NCBI RefSeq assembly: GCF_000597725.1
Contig: NZ_JFBL01000010.1
Coordinates: forward strand, 1 to 64,000
Source: Sulfurospirillum arcachonense DSM 9755
GTDB taxonomy: Bacteria; Campylobacterota; Campylobacteria; Campylobacterales; Sulfurospirillaceae
Direction: 5' to 3'
DNA: 64,000 nucleotides
The translations under genes and the position numbers were made by a program. Positions 1 through 6,462 of the stretch are shown here, piece by piece (position 1 is the stretch's first letter; every line of letters starts with the position of its first letter). The notes beneath the pieces were generated by a model, which saw nothing but the letters and a program-made list of their open reading frames with translations, searched no databases and had not been told where the DNA came from.

Positions 1-79
1 TCGTGTGGTTACGATACTTCTTTAAAGCCAGTTTTATTCCATATTAGTTTAGTGTTTTTTGCTTAAGTAAGTGCCATTC

Positions 80-95
80 GGGACAGGCTACTTTT
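80..95 (+). repeat. Short interspersed repeat, copy 1
   Basis: The 16-base sequence GGGACAGGCTACTTTT occurs here and again at 916-931 in the same direction, and its first-15-base complement is found at 281-295. Motifs of this kind are often seen near REP-associated (IS200-like, RAYT) transposase genes in other bacteria; that link is from memory and no transposase is visible in the window. Confidence 0.6.
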
Positions 96-176
96 CTATC
101 CCCTTGTAGTTTTAAATTATTTTCTAATTCAAAATTTAATGCCCAACTCATCATTTATATCCTAAATTAAAATATA

Positions 177-223
177 TCTTTACATGTAAAACTTTTGAGC
201 TATAAAAGTCTTACATGTAAAGA
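177..223. repeat. Long imperfect inverted repeat (hairpin)
   Basis: Two arms of 20 bases (177-196 and 204-223) pair with one mismatch around a 7-base loop, GAGCTAT. Each outer arm contains the window-wide palindrome TTTACATGTAAA or a near copy, so the structure is partly a consequence of two such palindromes lying in a row, but the inner ACTTTT/AAAAGT pairing extends it. It could work as a bidirectional transcription terminator for whatever lies left of the window. No clear T-run follows the arm, so the terminator role is an inference. Confidence 0.55.
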
Positions 224-280
224 GACTATGTTCATAGTTTTTATGCTTCACAAATATATTTTTTTATCTTTTATTGAATT

Positions 281-300
281 AAAAGTAGCCTGTCCTCTTT
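281..300. repeat. Left arm of inverted repeat flanking the unknown gene
   Basis: AAAAGTAGCCTGTCCTCTTT at 281-300 is the reverse complement of 912-931 with 19 of 20 bases identical. The two arms enclose exactly one reading frame (304-843) plus about 70 bases of its upstream region. The arrangement resembles terminal inverted repeats of a small non-autonomous element. Confidence 0.65.
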
Positions 301-303
301 AAT

Positions 304-843
304 CTATTTGTTAGTATTTACCATAACAAATAAATACAATAAATCTTCAGGAATATTTTTTATATTACTATCAATAAATTCTATTTTCATATTTAGGTTT
401 TTACAATGCACTAATTTAAAACTATCTAGTGTAAATATTTCATCATATTTTAAACCAAAGTTCCCTCCATATATACCACTAAATTCATTAAGTATATTTG
501 AATAAATAATTTTATTTTTATTATCTTTTATAGTTAATTTCATTTTTATGTTATATCCACCATCTGGTTCTATATTGTTTTCATGCCAAGAATTTGTCAA
601 AAATTCATATTTCAATCCTAATCCTAAAACATATATTTCAGGTACATATTTACAATTTAATATTTCATAAGTGCCATCAATATCTTCAATTTTTTTTATA
701 TCTTTATATAATACAGGTACTTTTAAATCATTTGGTTCATAAAACATATGTATTAATCTATTAAAATCAGGATCAACCTTAGTTAAATAAAAAAAATATA
801 CGCTTATAATAATTGAAATTACTAAAATTATTTTATAGATCAT
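304..843 (-). CDS. Unknown membrane-anchored protein
   Basis: I do not recognise this 179-residue protein. Residues 4-20 form one hydrophobic segment at the N-terminus with a single following Lys, suggesting a signal anchor with the rest (about 155 residues, rich in Asn, Lys, Ile and Tyr) in the periplasm. The middle contains a stretch of alternating polar and hydrophobic residues (about 85-125) compatible with a beta-sandwich. The ATG start is at 843; only a weak ribosome site precedes it. The gene sits between the inverted repeat arms at 281-300 and 912-931, has no operon partner, and is very AT-rich even for this window, which fits an acquired gene. Function unknown. Confidence 0.6.
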   Translation of the reverse strand: MIYKIILVISIIISVYFFYLTKVDPDFNRLIHMFYEPNDLKVPVLYKDIKKIEDIDGTYEILNCKYVPEIYVLGLGLKYEFLTNSWHENNIEPDGGYNIKMKLTIKDNKNKIIYSNILNEFSGIYGGNFGLKYDEIFTLDSFKLVHCKNLNMKIEFIDSNIKNIPEDLLYLFVMVNTNK

Positions 844-1164
844 TACTGTTTATCTTTTATCCTATAGTAAACTTTTTCTACGGCATTTATATAATGTTGA
901 CAATTATAAAAAAAGGGGACAGGCTACTTTTATTTATCATTTATCACCTTTTAAGATTTTCCTCGTGCTTTTTATAGTTGACAATATATCACACTTTAGA
1001 ATATAAAAATGGGTCAAGCCCCATTTCTAAACTTTTAAACTTCTTTTCGCACTTATTCTAACGAAATATTCGTTACATGTAAATCCTAAAGATTATATTA
1101 TGTTTATCTAATCTTTAGTATAATATATATCTACATAACGAATCACATACACGAGGACACTTAA
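844..1164. other. Intergenic region before ygiQ
   Basis: No gene is seen. The region holds the repeat arm at 912-931, a short hairpin at 1007-1026 (AAATGGG pairing with CCCATTT around TCAAGC), a near copy of the TTTACATGTAAA palindrome at about 1073-1084, and a likely promoter for ygiQ with a TATAAT box near 1122-1128. The hairpin motif GGGTCAAGCCCC is again of the type found near RAYT-family elements. Confidence 0.5.
912..931. repeat. Right arm of inverted repeat flanking the unknown gene
   Basis: Reverse complement of 281-300 with one mismatch; the same motif as at 80-95. A T-rich stretch follows. Together with the left arm it brackets a segment of about 650 bp. Confidence 0.65.
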
Positions 1165-2871
1165 ATGTTTTTACCAACAACAAGAGCTGAGATGAAAAAA
1201 AGAGGTTGGAAAAAACTTGATATTATATTGATTACTTCAGATGCGTACATAGACTCTCCATATATTGGGGTGGCTGTGGTTGGACGTGTTTTGGAAAATG
1301 CTGGTTTTCGTGTGGGAATCATCGGACAACCCGATATAAAAAGTGATGTTGACATCAAAAGACTTGGTGAGCCAAAACTCTTTTGGGGTGTGAGTGGTGG
1401 TAGTGTGGATAGCATGGTTTCAAACTATACAGCAACAAAAAAATTTAGAAGCGATGATGACTATACTCCGGGTGGAAAAAACAACAAACGCCCAGATATG
1501 GCAACTTTAAAGTACTGCAATCTTATTAGACAACACTACAAAGATACTGTTCCTATCATGCTAGGTGGCATTGAAGCGAGTCTCAGACGTGTGACGCATT
1601 ATGATTTTTGGTCAAACAAACTTCGCAAACCTCTTATCTTTGATGCAAAAGCTGATTATCTTTTATATGGGATGTCAGAAAAAAGCATTATCGAGTTTGC
1701 AACTGCTTTAAAAAACGAAGAAAATCCCTTACATGTAAGAGGTCTTTCTTATATATCTAAAGAGCCAAAAGAGGACTATATCCAACTTCCAAGCCATGAT
1801 GAGTGTTTACAAGATAAAAACAGATTCATAGATATGTTTGATGACTTTTACCATAACAACGACCCCATAAGTGCCAAAGGACTTTGCCAAAAAGTAGACT
1901 CTCGATACCTCATACAAAACCCTCCTTCACTCAATCTCACAACAGAAGAGTTAGATGAAGTGAGTGAACTTGAATACGAGAGAGATTTACACCCTTACTA
2001 TCAAAAAGATGGAAAAGTAAAAGCATTGGACACTATCAAGTTTTCTATTACTACTCATCAAGGATGTTATGGGGAGTGTAACTTCTGTGCTATTGGAGTG
2101 CATCAAGGAAGGACTATTCGTAGTAGAAGTGAAGAATCCATACTCAAAGAAGCAAAAAAGTTTACAACATATAAAGATTTTAAAGGGATTATTTCCGATG
2201 TTGGTGGACCAACTGCCAATATGTACGGATACGAGTGTACGAAAAAGCTCAAAAAAGGGACTTGTGAAGATAAAAGCTGTATTTTCCCTACAATGTGTAG
2301 TGCGATGAAAACAGACCATAGCAAACAGATAAAGCTTTTAAGAAAGATACGCGACATCAAAGGTATCAAAAAAGCTTTCATTGCAAGTGGCATCAGATAC
2401 GATCTTATAAGCGATGATAAACTCAACGGCTATACCTACTTAAAAGAGATAGTAAATCATCACATTAGTGGACAGATGAAAGTAGCCCCTGAACACATCG
2501 ATGATGAAGTACTAGGATATATGAGAAAACCAGGAAAACAGTCCTTGGTCGAGTTTAAAAAACTCTTTGACAAACTAAATAGAGAATCAGGTAAAAAACA
2601 GTTTTTAACATACTATCTCATTGCCGCACATCCAGGCTGTAAAGAACAAAACATGTATAACCTCAAAGACTTTGCAACAAATATCTTAAAGATGAATCCA
2701 GAACAAGCGCAAGTTTTTACCCCTACCCCTTCTACATACTCAACATTGATGTACTATACAGGACTTGATCCAAAGACAAGAAAGCCTATTTTTGTGGAAA
2801 AAGATATGAATAAAAAAGAGAAACAAAAAAATATAGTAATAAAAAAAGATTATAAAAAGTTTAGAAAATAA
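1165..2871 (+). CDS. ygiQ: YgiQ family radical SAM protein
   Basis: This 568-residue protein belongs to the YgiQ (UPF0313) radical S-adenosylmethionine family. An N-terminal domain of about 280 residues, containing SGGSVDSM and GGIEASLRRVTHYDFWS, precedes the radical SAM core. The [4Fe-4S] cluster ligands are visible as C301-YGE-C305-NF-C308. The substrate of the family is not known. The start is the ATG at 1165, with GAGGA about eight bases upstream. The C-terminus ends in a Lys-rich tail, slightly shorter than in E. coli YgiQ. It is transcribed alone, 56 bases ahead of the ABC binding-protein gene. The family assignment is very secure, the reaction is not. Confidence 0.95.
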   Translation: MFLPTTRAEMKKRGWKKLDIILITSDAYIDSPYIGVAVVGRVLENAGFRVGIIGQPDIKSDVDIKRLGEPKLFWGVSGGSVDSMVSNYTATKKFRSDDDYTPGGKNNKRPDMATLKYCNLIRQHYKDTVPIMLGGIEASLRRVTHYDFWSNKLRKPLIFDAKADYLLYGMSEKSIIEFATALKNEENPLHVRGLSYISKEPKEDYIQLPSHDECLQDKNRFIDMFDDFYHNNDPISAKGLCQKVDSRYLIQNPPSLNLTTEELDEVSELEYERDLHPYYQKDGKVKALDTIKFSITTHQGCYGECNFCAIGVHQGRTIRSRSEESILKEAKKFTTYKDFKGIISDVGGPTANMYGYECTKKLKKGTCEDKSCIFPTMCSAMKTDHSKQIKLLRKIRDIKGIKKAFIASGIRYDLISDDKLNGYTYLKEIVNHHISGQMKVAPEHIDDEVLGYMRKPGKQSLVEFKKLFDKLNRESGKKQFLTYYLIAAHPGCKEQNMYNLKDFATNILKMNPEQAQVFTPTPSTYSTLMYYTGLDPKTRKPIFVEKDMNKKEKQKNIVIKKDYKKFRK

Positions 2872-2927
2872 CCTATACCTAAGAAAATTCCTTATACAAT
2901 AAATCAATATTAAAAAAAAGGATTCTT

Positions 2928-3713
2928 ATGTTAAAACTTATTAGCGCTCTTTTAGTTACGCTATGTTTAGCTGTTCCACATTTAGTTGCTGCTGAAAAAC
3001 CTTTAGTAGTTGGGATGGAGCTTCAATATCCTCCATTTGAGATGAGTGACAAACAGGGTAACCCAAGTGGAGTAAGTGTAGATTTAGCATATGCTTTGGG
3101 AAAATACCTAAATCGTGAAGTCAAAATCGAAAATATTGCTTGGGATGGTCTGATTCCTTCACTTAAAACAGGCAAAATAGACTTAATAATCTCTTCTATG
3201 ACAATCACAAAACAGCGTGCTAAAACTATAGACTTTTCTATCCCTTATGCACAATCAAATTTGGCTATTTTGACAAATCCTTCAAGTGGTGTAAAAAACA
3301 TCAATGATTTAAACCAAAAAGGCAAAAAAATCGCTGTCAAAAAAGGGACTACTGGTCATGTATATGCTGGAAAGTATCTAAAAAATGCTGATTTGTTGGT
3401 ATTTGATAAAGAAAATGCAGCAGTCCTTGAAGTGATTCAGAAAAAAGCAGATGGTTTTCTTTATGACCAATTGACTATATATAAAAACTGGAACAAACAT
3501 CAAAATACTACAGTTGCACTTCTAAAACCTTTTCAAGACAGTCCAGAATACTGGGGAGCTGCAATCAAAAAAGGCAATACTGAACTTAAAACTAAAGTAG
3601 ATGCTTTTATAAAACAAGCAAAAAGTGATGGTACATTTGATAATCTTTCAAAAAAATATTTAACAAAAGCACGAGCTACATTTGATAAGCTTGGTGTTCC
3701 TTTTTTCTTTTAG
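2928..3713 (+). CDS. Amino-acid ABC transporter substrate-binding protein
   Basis: A 261-residue periplasmic binding protein of the family 3 type (HisJ/GlnH/PEB1). Residues 1-22 form a signal peptide ending VAA. The mature start (VVGMELQYPPFEMSD) and the two-lobed SBP_bac_3 fold with DGLIPSLKTGKIDLIIS are typical. It captures a polar amino acid for import. A good ribosome site (AAAAGGA) precedes the ATG. The next reading frame, a permease, lies in the same frame directly after the TAG stop at 3711-3713. No ATPase gene is adjacent, so the ATP-binding subunit must be encoded elsewhere. Specificity cannot be read from the sequence. Confidence 0.92.
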   Translation: MLKLISALLVTLCLAVPHLVAAEKPLVVGMELQYPPFEMSDKQGNPSGVSVDLAYALGKYLNREVKIENIAWDGLIPSLKTGKIDLIISSMTITKQRAKTIDFSIPYAQSNLAILTNPSSGVKNINDLNQKGKKIAVKKGTTGHVYAGKYLKNADLLVFDKENAAVLEVIQKKADGFLYDQLTIYKNWNKHQNTTVALLKPFQDSPEYWGAAIKKGNTELKTKVDAFIKQAKSDGTFDNLSKKYLTKARATFDKLGVPFFF

Positions 3714-3722
3714 GGATACACT

Positions 3723-4517
3723 ATCTTAAAGTTTAAAGATTTTTTTGTACAAGAAATAGACCAAAAAGAAGATGTAAAGACTTTTAAAAGTGTTTACATC
3801 TTCAACTTTATATTGCTTTGTGGTATCGTATTTTTTGTATGTTACTTTATGTTTACATCAATCTCTTATGATTTTCATTGGGATACGATATACGAGTACA
3901 AACAAAAATTTATAGATGGTTTTTTAGTCACTATCTATATCTCCTTTTTTGCTCTTATTTTGAGTTTAATCTTAGGTGTTCTGTTTGCTTATGGGCAAAA
4001 CTCAAAATTTATACTATTAAGATTTTTCTCAAGATTTTATATAGAGATTATTAGAGGAACGCCTCTTTTAGTGCAAATCCTTATTTTCTTTTATGTATTT
4101 GCCAACAATCTTGGCTTTGACAATAGATACATAGTAGGAACAGTCATACTCTCTATGTTTGCAGGAGCCTATGTAAGTGAAATCATACGTGCAGGAATCA
4201 AAAGTATAGAAAAAGGACAATACGAGTCTGCAAAATCACTTGGATTTTCCCCTTTTCAGTCATATCTGTATATCATTTTTCCACAGGCCTATAAAAGGAT
4301 TTTGCCCCCACTAACAGGACAATTTGCTTCTATTATCAAAGACTCTTCACTTCTTTCTATTATCTCTATTAGTGAGTTTACTATGAATGCTCAAGAAGTC
4401 AACGCCTATACATACTCTACGCTAGAGAGTTATATACCTTTAGCACTAGGTTATCTTGCCCTTACCTATCCTATCTCTTACTATGCAAAAAGGCTCGAAG
4501 ACAAAATGAAAAATTAA
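3723..4517 (+). CDS. Amino-acid ABC transporter permease, unusual start
   Basis: A permease of the HisM/GlnP family with about five membrane segments and the family loop around EIIRAGIKSIEKGQYESAKS. The reading frame stays open from the TAG stop of the preceding binding-protein gene at 3711-3713, in the same frame, yet contains no ATG, GTG or TTG until TTG 3813. That TTG would remove the cytoplasmic head and part of the first membrane segment (FNFILLCGIVFFVCYFMF). I place the start at ATC 3723, six bases after AGGGA (3712-3716), giving about 264 residues. The alternatives are read-through of the amber codon to give a fused binding protein-permease (such fusions exist in this family), ATA 3756, or a sequencing error. 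The protein family is certain, the start is not. Confidence 0.85.
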   Translation: MLKFKDFFVQEIDQKEDVKTFKSVYIFNFILLCGIVFFVCYFMFTSISYDFHWDTIYEYKQKFIDGFLVTIYISFFALILSLILGVLFAYGQNSKFILLRFFSRFYIEIIRGTPLLVQILIFFYVFANNLGFDNRYIVGTVILSMFAGAYVSEIIRAGIKSIEKGQYESAKSLGFSPFQSYLYIIFPQAYKRILPPLTGQFASIIKDSSLLSIISISEFTMNAQEVNAYTYSTLESYIPLALGYLALTYPISYYAKRLEDKMKN

Positions 4518-4520
4518 TAC

Positions 4521-4547
4521 TACATGAAATTTACTTTTTGCCGATGT
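4521..4547 (+). promoter_or_regulatory. Sigma-28 (FliA) type promoter
   Basis: TACA at 4521-4524, a 15-base spacer and GCCGATGT at 4540-4547 match the FliA consensus TAAA-N15-GCCGATAA in 3 of 4 and 6 of 8 positions with perfect spacing. It is the only promoter-like sequence between the permease stop and the gene at 4574. Confidence 0.65.
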
Positions 4548-4573
4548 ACTTCTTATATATAAGGAGGATTATT

Positions 4574-5095
4574 ATGCAAGGTATCAATGCGAGTAATTAC
4601 AGTTATAATGACTTTAACTTGTCAATGCAAACAAGTAGTGGTGATAAGATAGATTTAAAACTCTACGATGAAAAATCTTCTGAAGTTTCATATAAACAAG
4701 ATGAAAATTCTACTACTATGATGTTAAGCTTATCTCACTCGTATGGTTATAGCTTTCAATATGCAGGTGATGGTATAGATGCTCAAGACCAAAAAGAGAT
4801 AGATGATGCTATGAAACTTGTCCAACCTATGCTGGAAAAATATTTTGAAGAGGTCAATGCAAGTGAAGAAGATTACTCAATGGCACAAATTACCAATAAA
4901 GCATTTGATATAAACTCTTATTTACCAAAAGCAGAAGACTTAAATACAAAAAACTATCTCAGCGATAGTACTTTGAAAACAATCGATAAACTTTTAGAAA
5001 AAGCTGAAAATCAAAATGAGAAAACTCTACAACATGCACAAAAACTTTTTGATGCACTCTTAAAACAGATGGATAGATTTGAGCTTTACATATAA
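4574..5095 (+). CDS. Unknown protein, probable flagellar regulon member
   Basis: A 173-residue protein of unknown function. The start is ATG 4574 because the strong ribosome site AAGGAGG lies seven bases before it; a longer frame begins upstream but lacks such a site. It has no signal peptide or membrane segment. The N-terminal third (MQGINASNYSYNDFN, Ser- and Asn-rich) resembles the disordered head of secreted flagellar proteins; the C-terminal half is charged and helical with a likely coiled coil around residues 135-170. The sigma-28 type promoter at 4521-4547 is the only functional hint: it suggests late flagellar or chemotaxis expression. I cannot name a family with confidence. Confidence 0.8.
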   Translation: MQGINASNYSYNDFNLSMQTSSGDKIDLKLYDEKSSEVSYKQDENSTTMMLSLSHSYGYSFQYAGDGIDAQDQKEIDDAMKLVQPMLEKYFEEVNASEEDYSMAQITNKAFDINSYLPKAEDLNTKNYLSDSTLKTIDKLLEKAENQNEKTLQHAQKLFDALLKQMDRFELYI

Positions 5096-5114
5096 GGGAA
5101 TTCTCTTACATGTT

Positions 5115-5489
5115 TTATATTGAAGTTTTATTACAAACTTTGCATAAACCTTTTAAGATGATATTTTCTACTAAATACCCTTCTAAATTAAAATCCAATC
5201 TTTCTTTTATACATTCAATATTATGACATCTTGAACAGACAAAATGAGGATGAGGCTGTTGAAAAATTTCAAAATATCTCTTTTTGTCATTTGACTCAAA
5301 AGAGTTTATAATGTTTTCTTCTTCAAATTTTATTATGTTTCTGTAAAAAGTAGCTTTATCCATAACTATATTTTCTTTAATATCTTCATATGAAAGAGGA
5401 TTTTTAGCGTAAAACAAAATTTCTAAAAGTTCCCTTCTAGCACTCGTTAATTTTAAATTTTTCTTTTTTACAATGTTTTCAATATTCAA
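5115..5489 (-). CDS. Fur-family metal regulator, probably zinc-responsive (Zur-like)
   Basis: A winged-helix Fur-family repressor with the DNA-binding segment LTSARRELLEILFYAKNPLS and the metal motifs HPHFVCSRCHNIEC and, near the end, CKVC, giving the two CxxC pairs of the structural zinc site. I prefer the TTG start at 5489, preceded by TTGGAGATGG, giving 124 residues. The longer frame from ATG 5522 would have its first codons inside an operator-like palindrome at 5507-5521. The gene is divergent from znuA and shares with it two copies of the same palindrome, which argues for zinc as the signal; Fur-type iron or Mur/Nur control is less likely from context. Confidence 0.88.
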   Translation of the reverse strand: MNIENIVKKKNLKLTSARRELLEILFYAKNPLSYEDIKENIVMDKATFYRNIIKFEEENIINSFESNDKKRYFEIFQQPHPHFVCSRCHNIECIKERLDFNLEGYLVENIILKGLCKVCNKTSI

Positions 5490-5506
5490 ACCATCTCCAA
5501 TTATAA

Positions 5507-5521
5507 TGCGACTAAGTTGCA
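5507..5521. promoter_or_regulatory. Zur-like operator, copy 1
   Basis: TGCGACTAAGTTGCA is a near-perfect 15-bp palindrome around a central A with one mismatched pair. It lies just upstream of the preferred start of the Fur-family gene and is repeated exactly 51 bp away at 5558-5572. Position between a Fur-family regulator and znuA makes it the probable binding site of that regulator. Confidence 0.7.
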
Positions 5522-5557
5522 TTAAAGTTTATATAGTATATCATTTCTAAAATTAAA

Positions 5558-5572
5558 TGCGACTAAGTTGCA
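5558..5572. promoter_or_regulatory. Zur-like operator, copy 2
   Basis: Identical to the palindrome at 5507-5521, located 13 bases before the znuA ATG and overlapping the region where its ribosome site begins. The two centres are 51 bp apart, about five DNA turns, so bound dimers would sit on the same face and could control both divergent genes. Confidence 0.7.
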
Positions 5573-5585
5573 AAAAAGGAATCAA

Positions 5586-6461
5586 ATGAAAAAAATAATT
5601 TTAATCATGTTTTTATGTTGTAACAGTTTATTATTTGCTAATCTAAATACTATTGTAAGTATCTTACCCCAACAAACTTTTGTTAAAGCTATAGGAGGAG
5701 ATAAAGTTGACGTTAGTCTAATGGTAAAACCAGGAAACTCACCTCATACATATGAGCCTAAACCAAGTCAAATGAAAGATATAGCTGAGGCTGATATCTA
5801 TTTTACAATTGGTGTAGAGTTTGAAGATGCATGGTTAGATAAATTTAGTAACCAAAATAAACAAATGATCATATCTGACTCAACCATAGGCATAAAAAAA
5901 ATCGCTATGAAAAGTCATCACCATGGTGGAGATCACGAAGAACATCATGAAAAGAACGAAGAACACCATGATGGTAAAGACCCTCATACTTGGACAAGTC
6001 CAAAAAATGTAGAAATTATTGCAAAAAATATATATAACGAACTTATAAAAATAGATGCAGAAAACACAAACTACTATAAAAAGAATTTAGATAAATTTTT
6101 AATCAAAATTCATAATACAGATAGAGAAATACAAAATATACTAAGAAATACACCAAAAAATACAAAATTTTTAGTATTTCATCCATCTTGGGGTTATTTT
6201 GCAAAAGAGTATCACCTTATCCAAGTTCCTATTGAAGTAGAAGGGAAAAGTCCTAAACCTCAAACATTAAAATTTATCATAGAAGAAGCAAAAGAAGAAA
6301 ATGCAAAAGCTATATTTACTTCTCCAGAATTTTCAGATAAAATTGCAAAAAGTTTAGCACATGAACTTAAAATTCCAGTGATTCAGATCAGCCCTCTTAG
6401 TGAAAATTGGAGTGAAAATTTAAAAACTTTTGCAAAAGCTTTATCAACTAAAAAGATGTAA
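5586..6461 (+). CDS. znuA: Zinc ABC transporter substrate-binding protein ZnuA
   Basis: A 291-residue periplasmic metal-binding protein of the cluster 9 (ZnuA/TroA) family. Signal peptide residues 1-18; a His/Glu/Asp-rich loop at about residues 111-136 (HHHGGDHEEHHEKNEEHH), which is the hallmark of the zinc-specific branch. Metal ligand regions are seen at SPHTYEPKPSQ, the DPHTW after the loop, and FHPSWGYF. Start ATG 5586 with AAAAAAGGA upstream; an upstream TTG (5568) lies inside the operator and is not used here. No znuB or znuC follows; instead the next gene, two bases on, encodes a ZevAB-like fusion. Confidence 0.95.
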   Translation: MKKIILIMFLCCNSLLFANLNTIVSILPQQTFVKAIGGDKVDVSLMVKPGNSPHTYEPKPSQMKDIAEADIYFTIGVEFEDAWLDKFSNQNKQMIISDSTIGIKKIAMKSHHHGGDHEEHHEKNEEHHDGKDPHTWTSPKNVEIIAKNIYNELIKIDAENTNYYKKNLDKFLIKIHNTDREIQNILRNTPKNTKFLVFHPSWGYFAKEYHLIQVPIEVEGKSPKPQTLKFIIEEAKEENAKAIFTSPEFSDKIAKSLAHELKIPVIQISPLSENWSENLKTFAKALSTKKM

Positions 6462-6462
6462 A

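Larger units (their letters stand above)
1..303. other. Left-edge intergenic region
   Basis: No convincing gene is seen in these 303 bases. They hold repeat copies at 80-95 and 281-300 and the hairpin at 177-223. A 36-codon reading frame on the minus strand (44-154) runs through the repeat but is too short and unsupported to call. Confidence 0.6.

Noticed and set aside
44-154. 36-codon minus-strand frame with KVACP from the repeat motif
   Set aside because: Short, without a clear ribosome site, and its conserved-looking part is just the interspersed repeat read in one frame.
179-223. CRISPR-like repeats formed by the palindrome
   Set aside because: Copies are not evenly spaced, have no spacer pattern and occur inside genes; no cas genes are present.
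2069-2308. Overlapping frames inside ygiQ, gatB, truD and the large c-di-GMP gene
   Set aside because: They are shadows in other frames of clearly recognised proteins and lack ribosome sites.
5115-5522. Start of the Fur-family gene at ATG 5522
   Set aside because: Its first five codons would coincide with the operator palindrome, whereas TTG 5489 has a good ribosome site and fits the family length.
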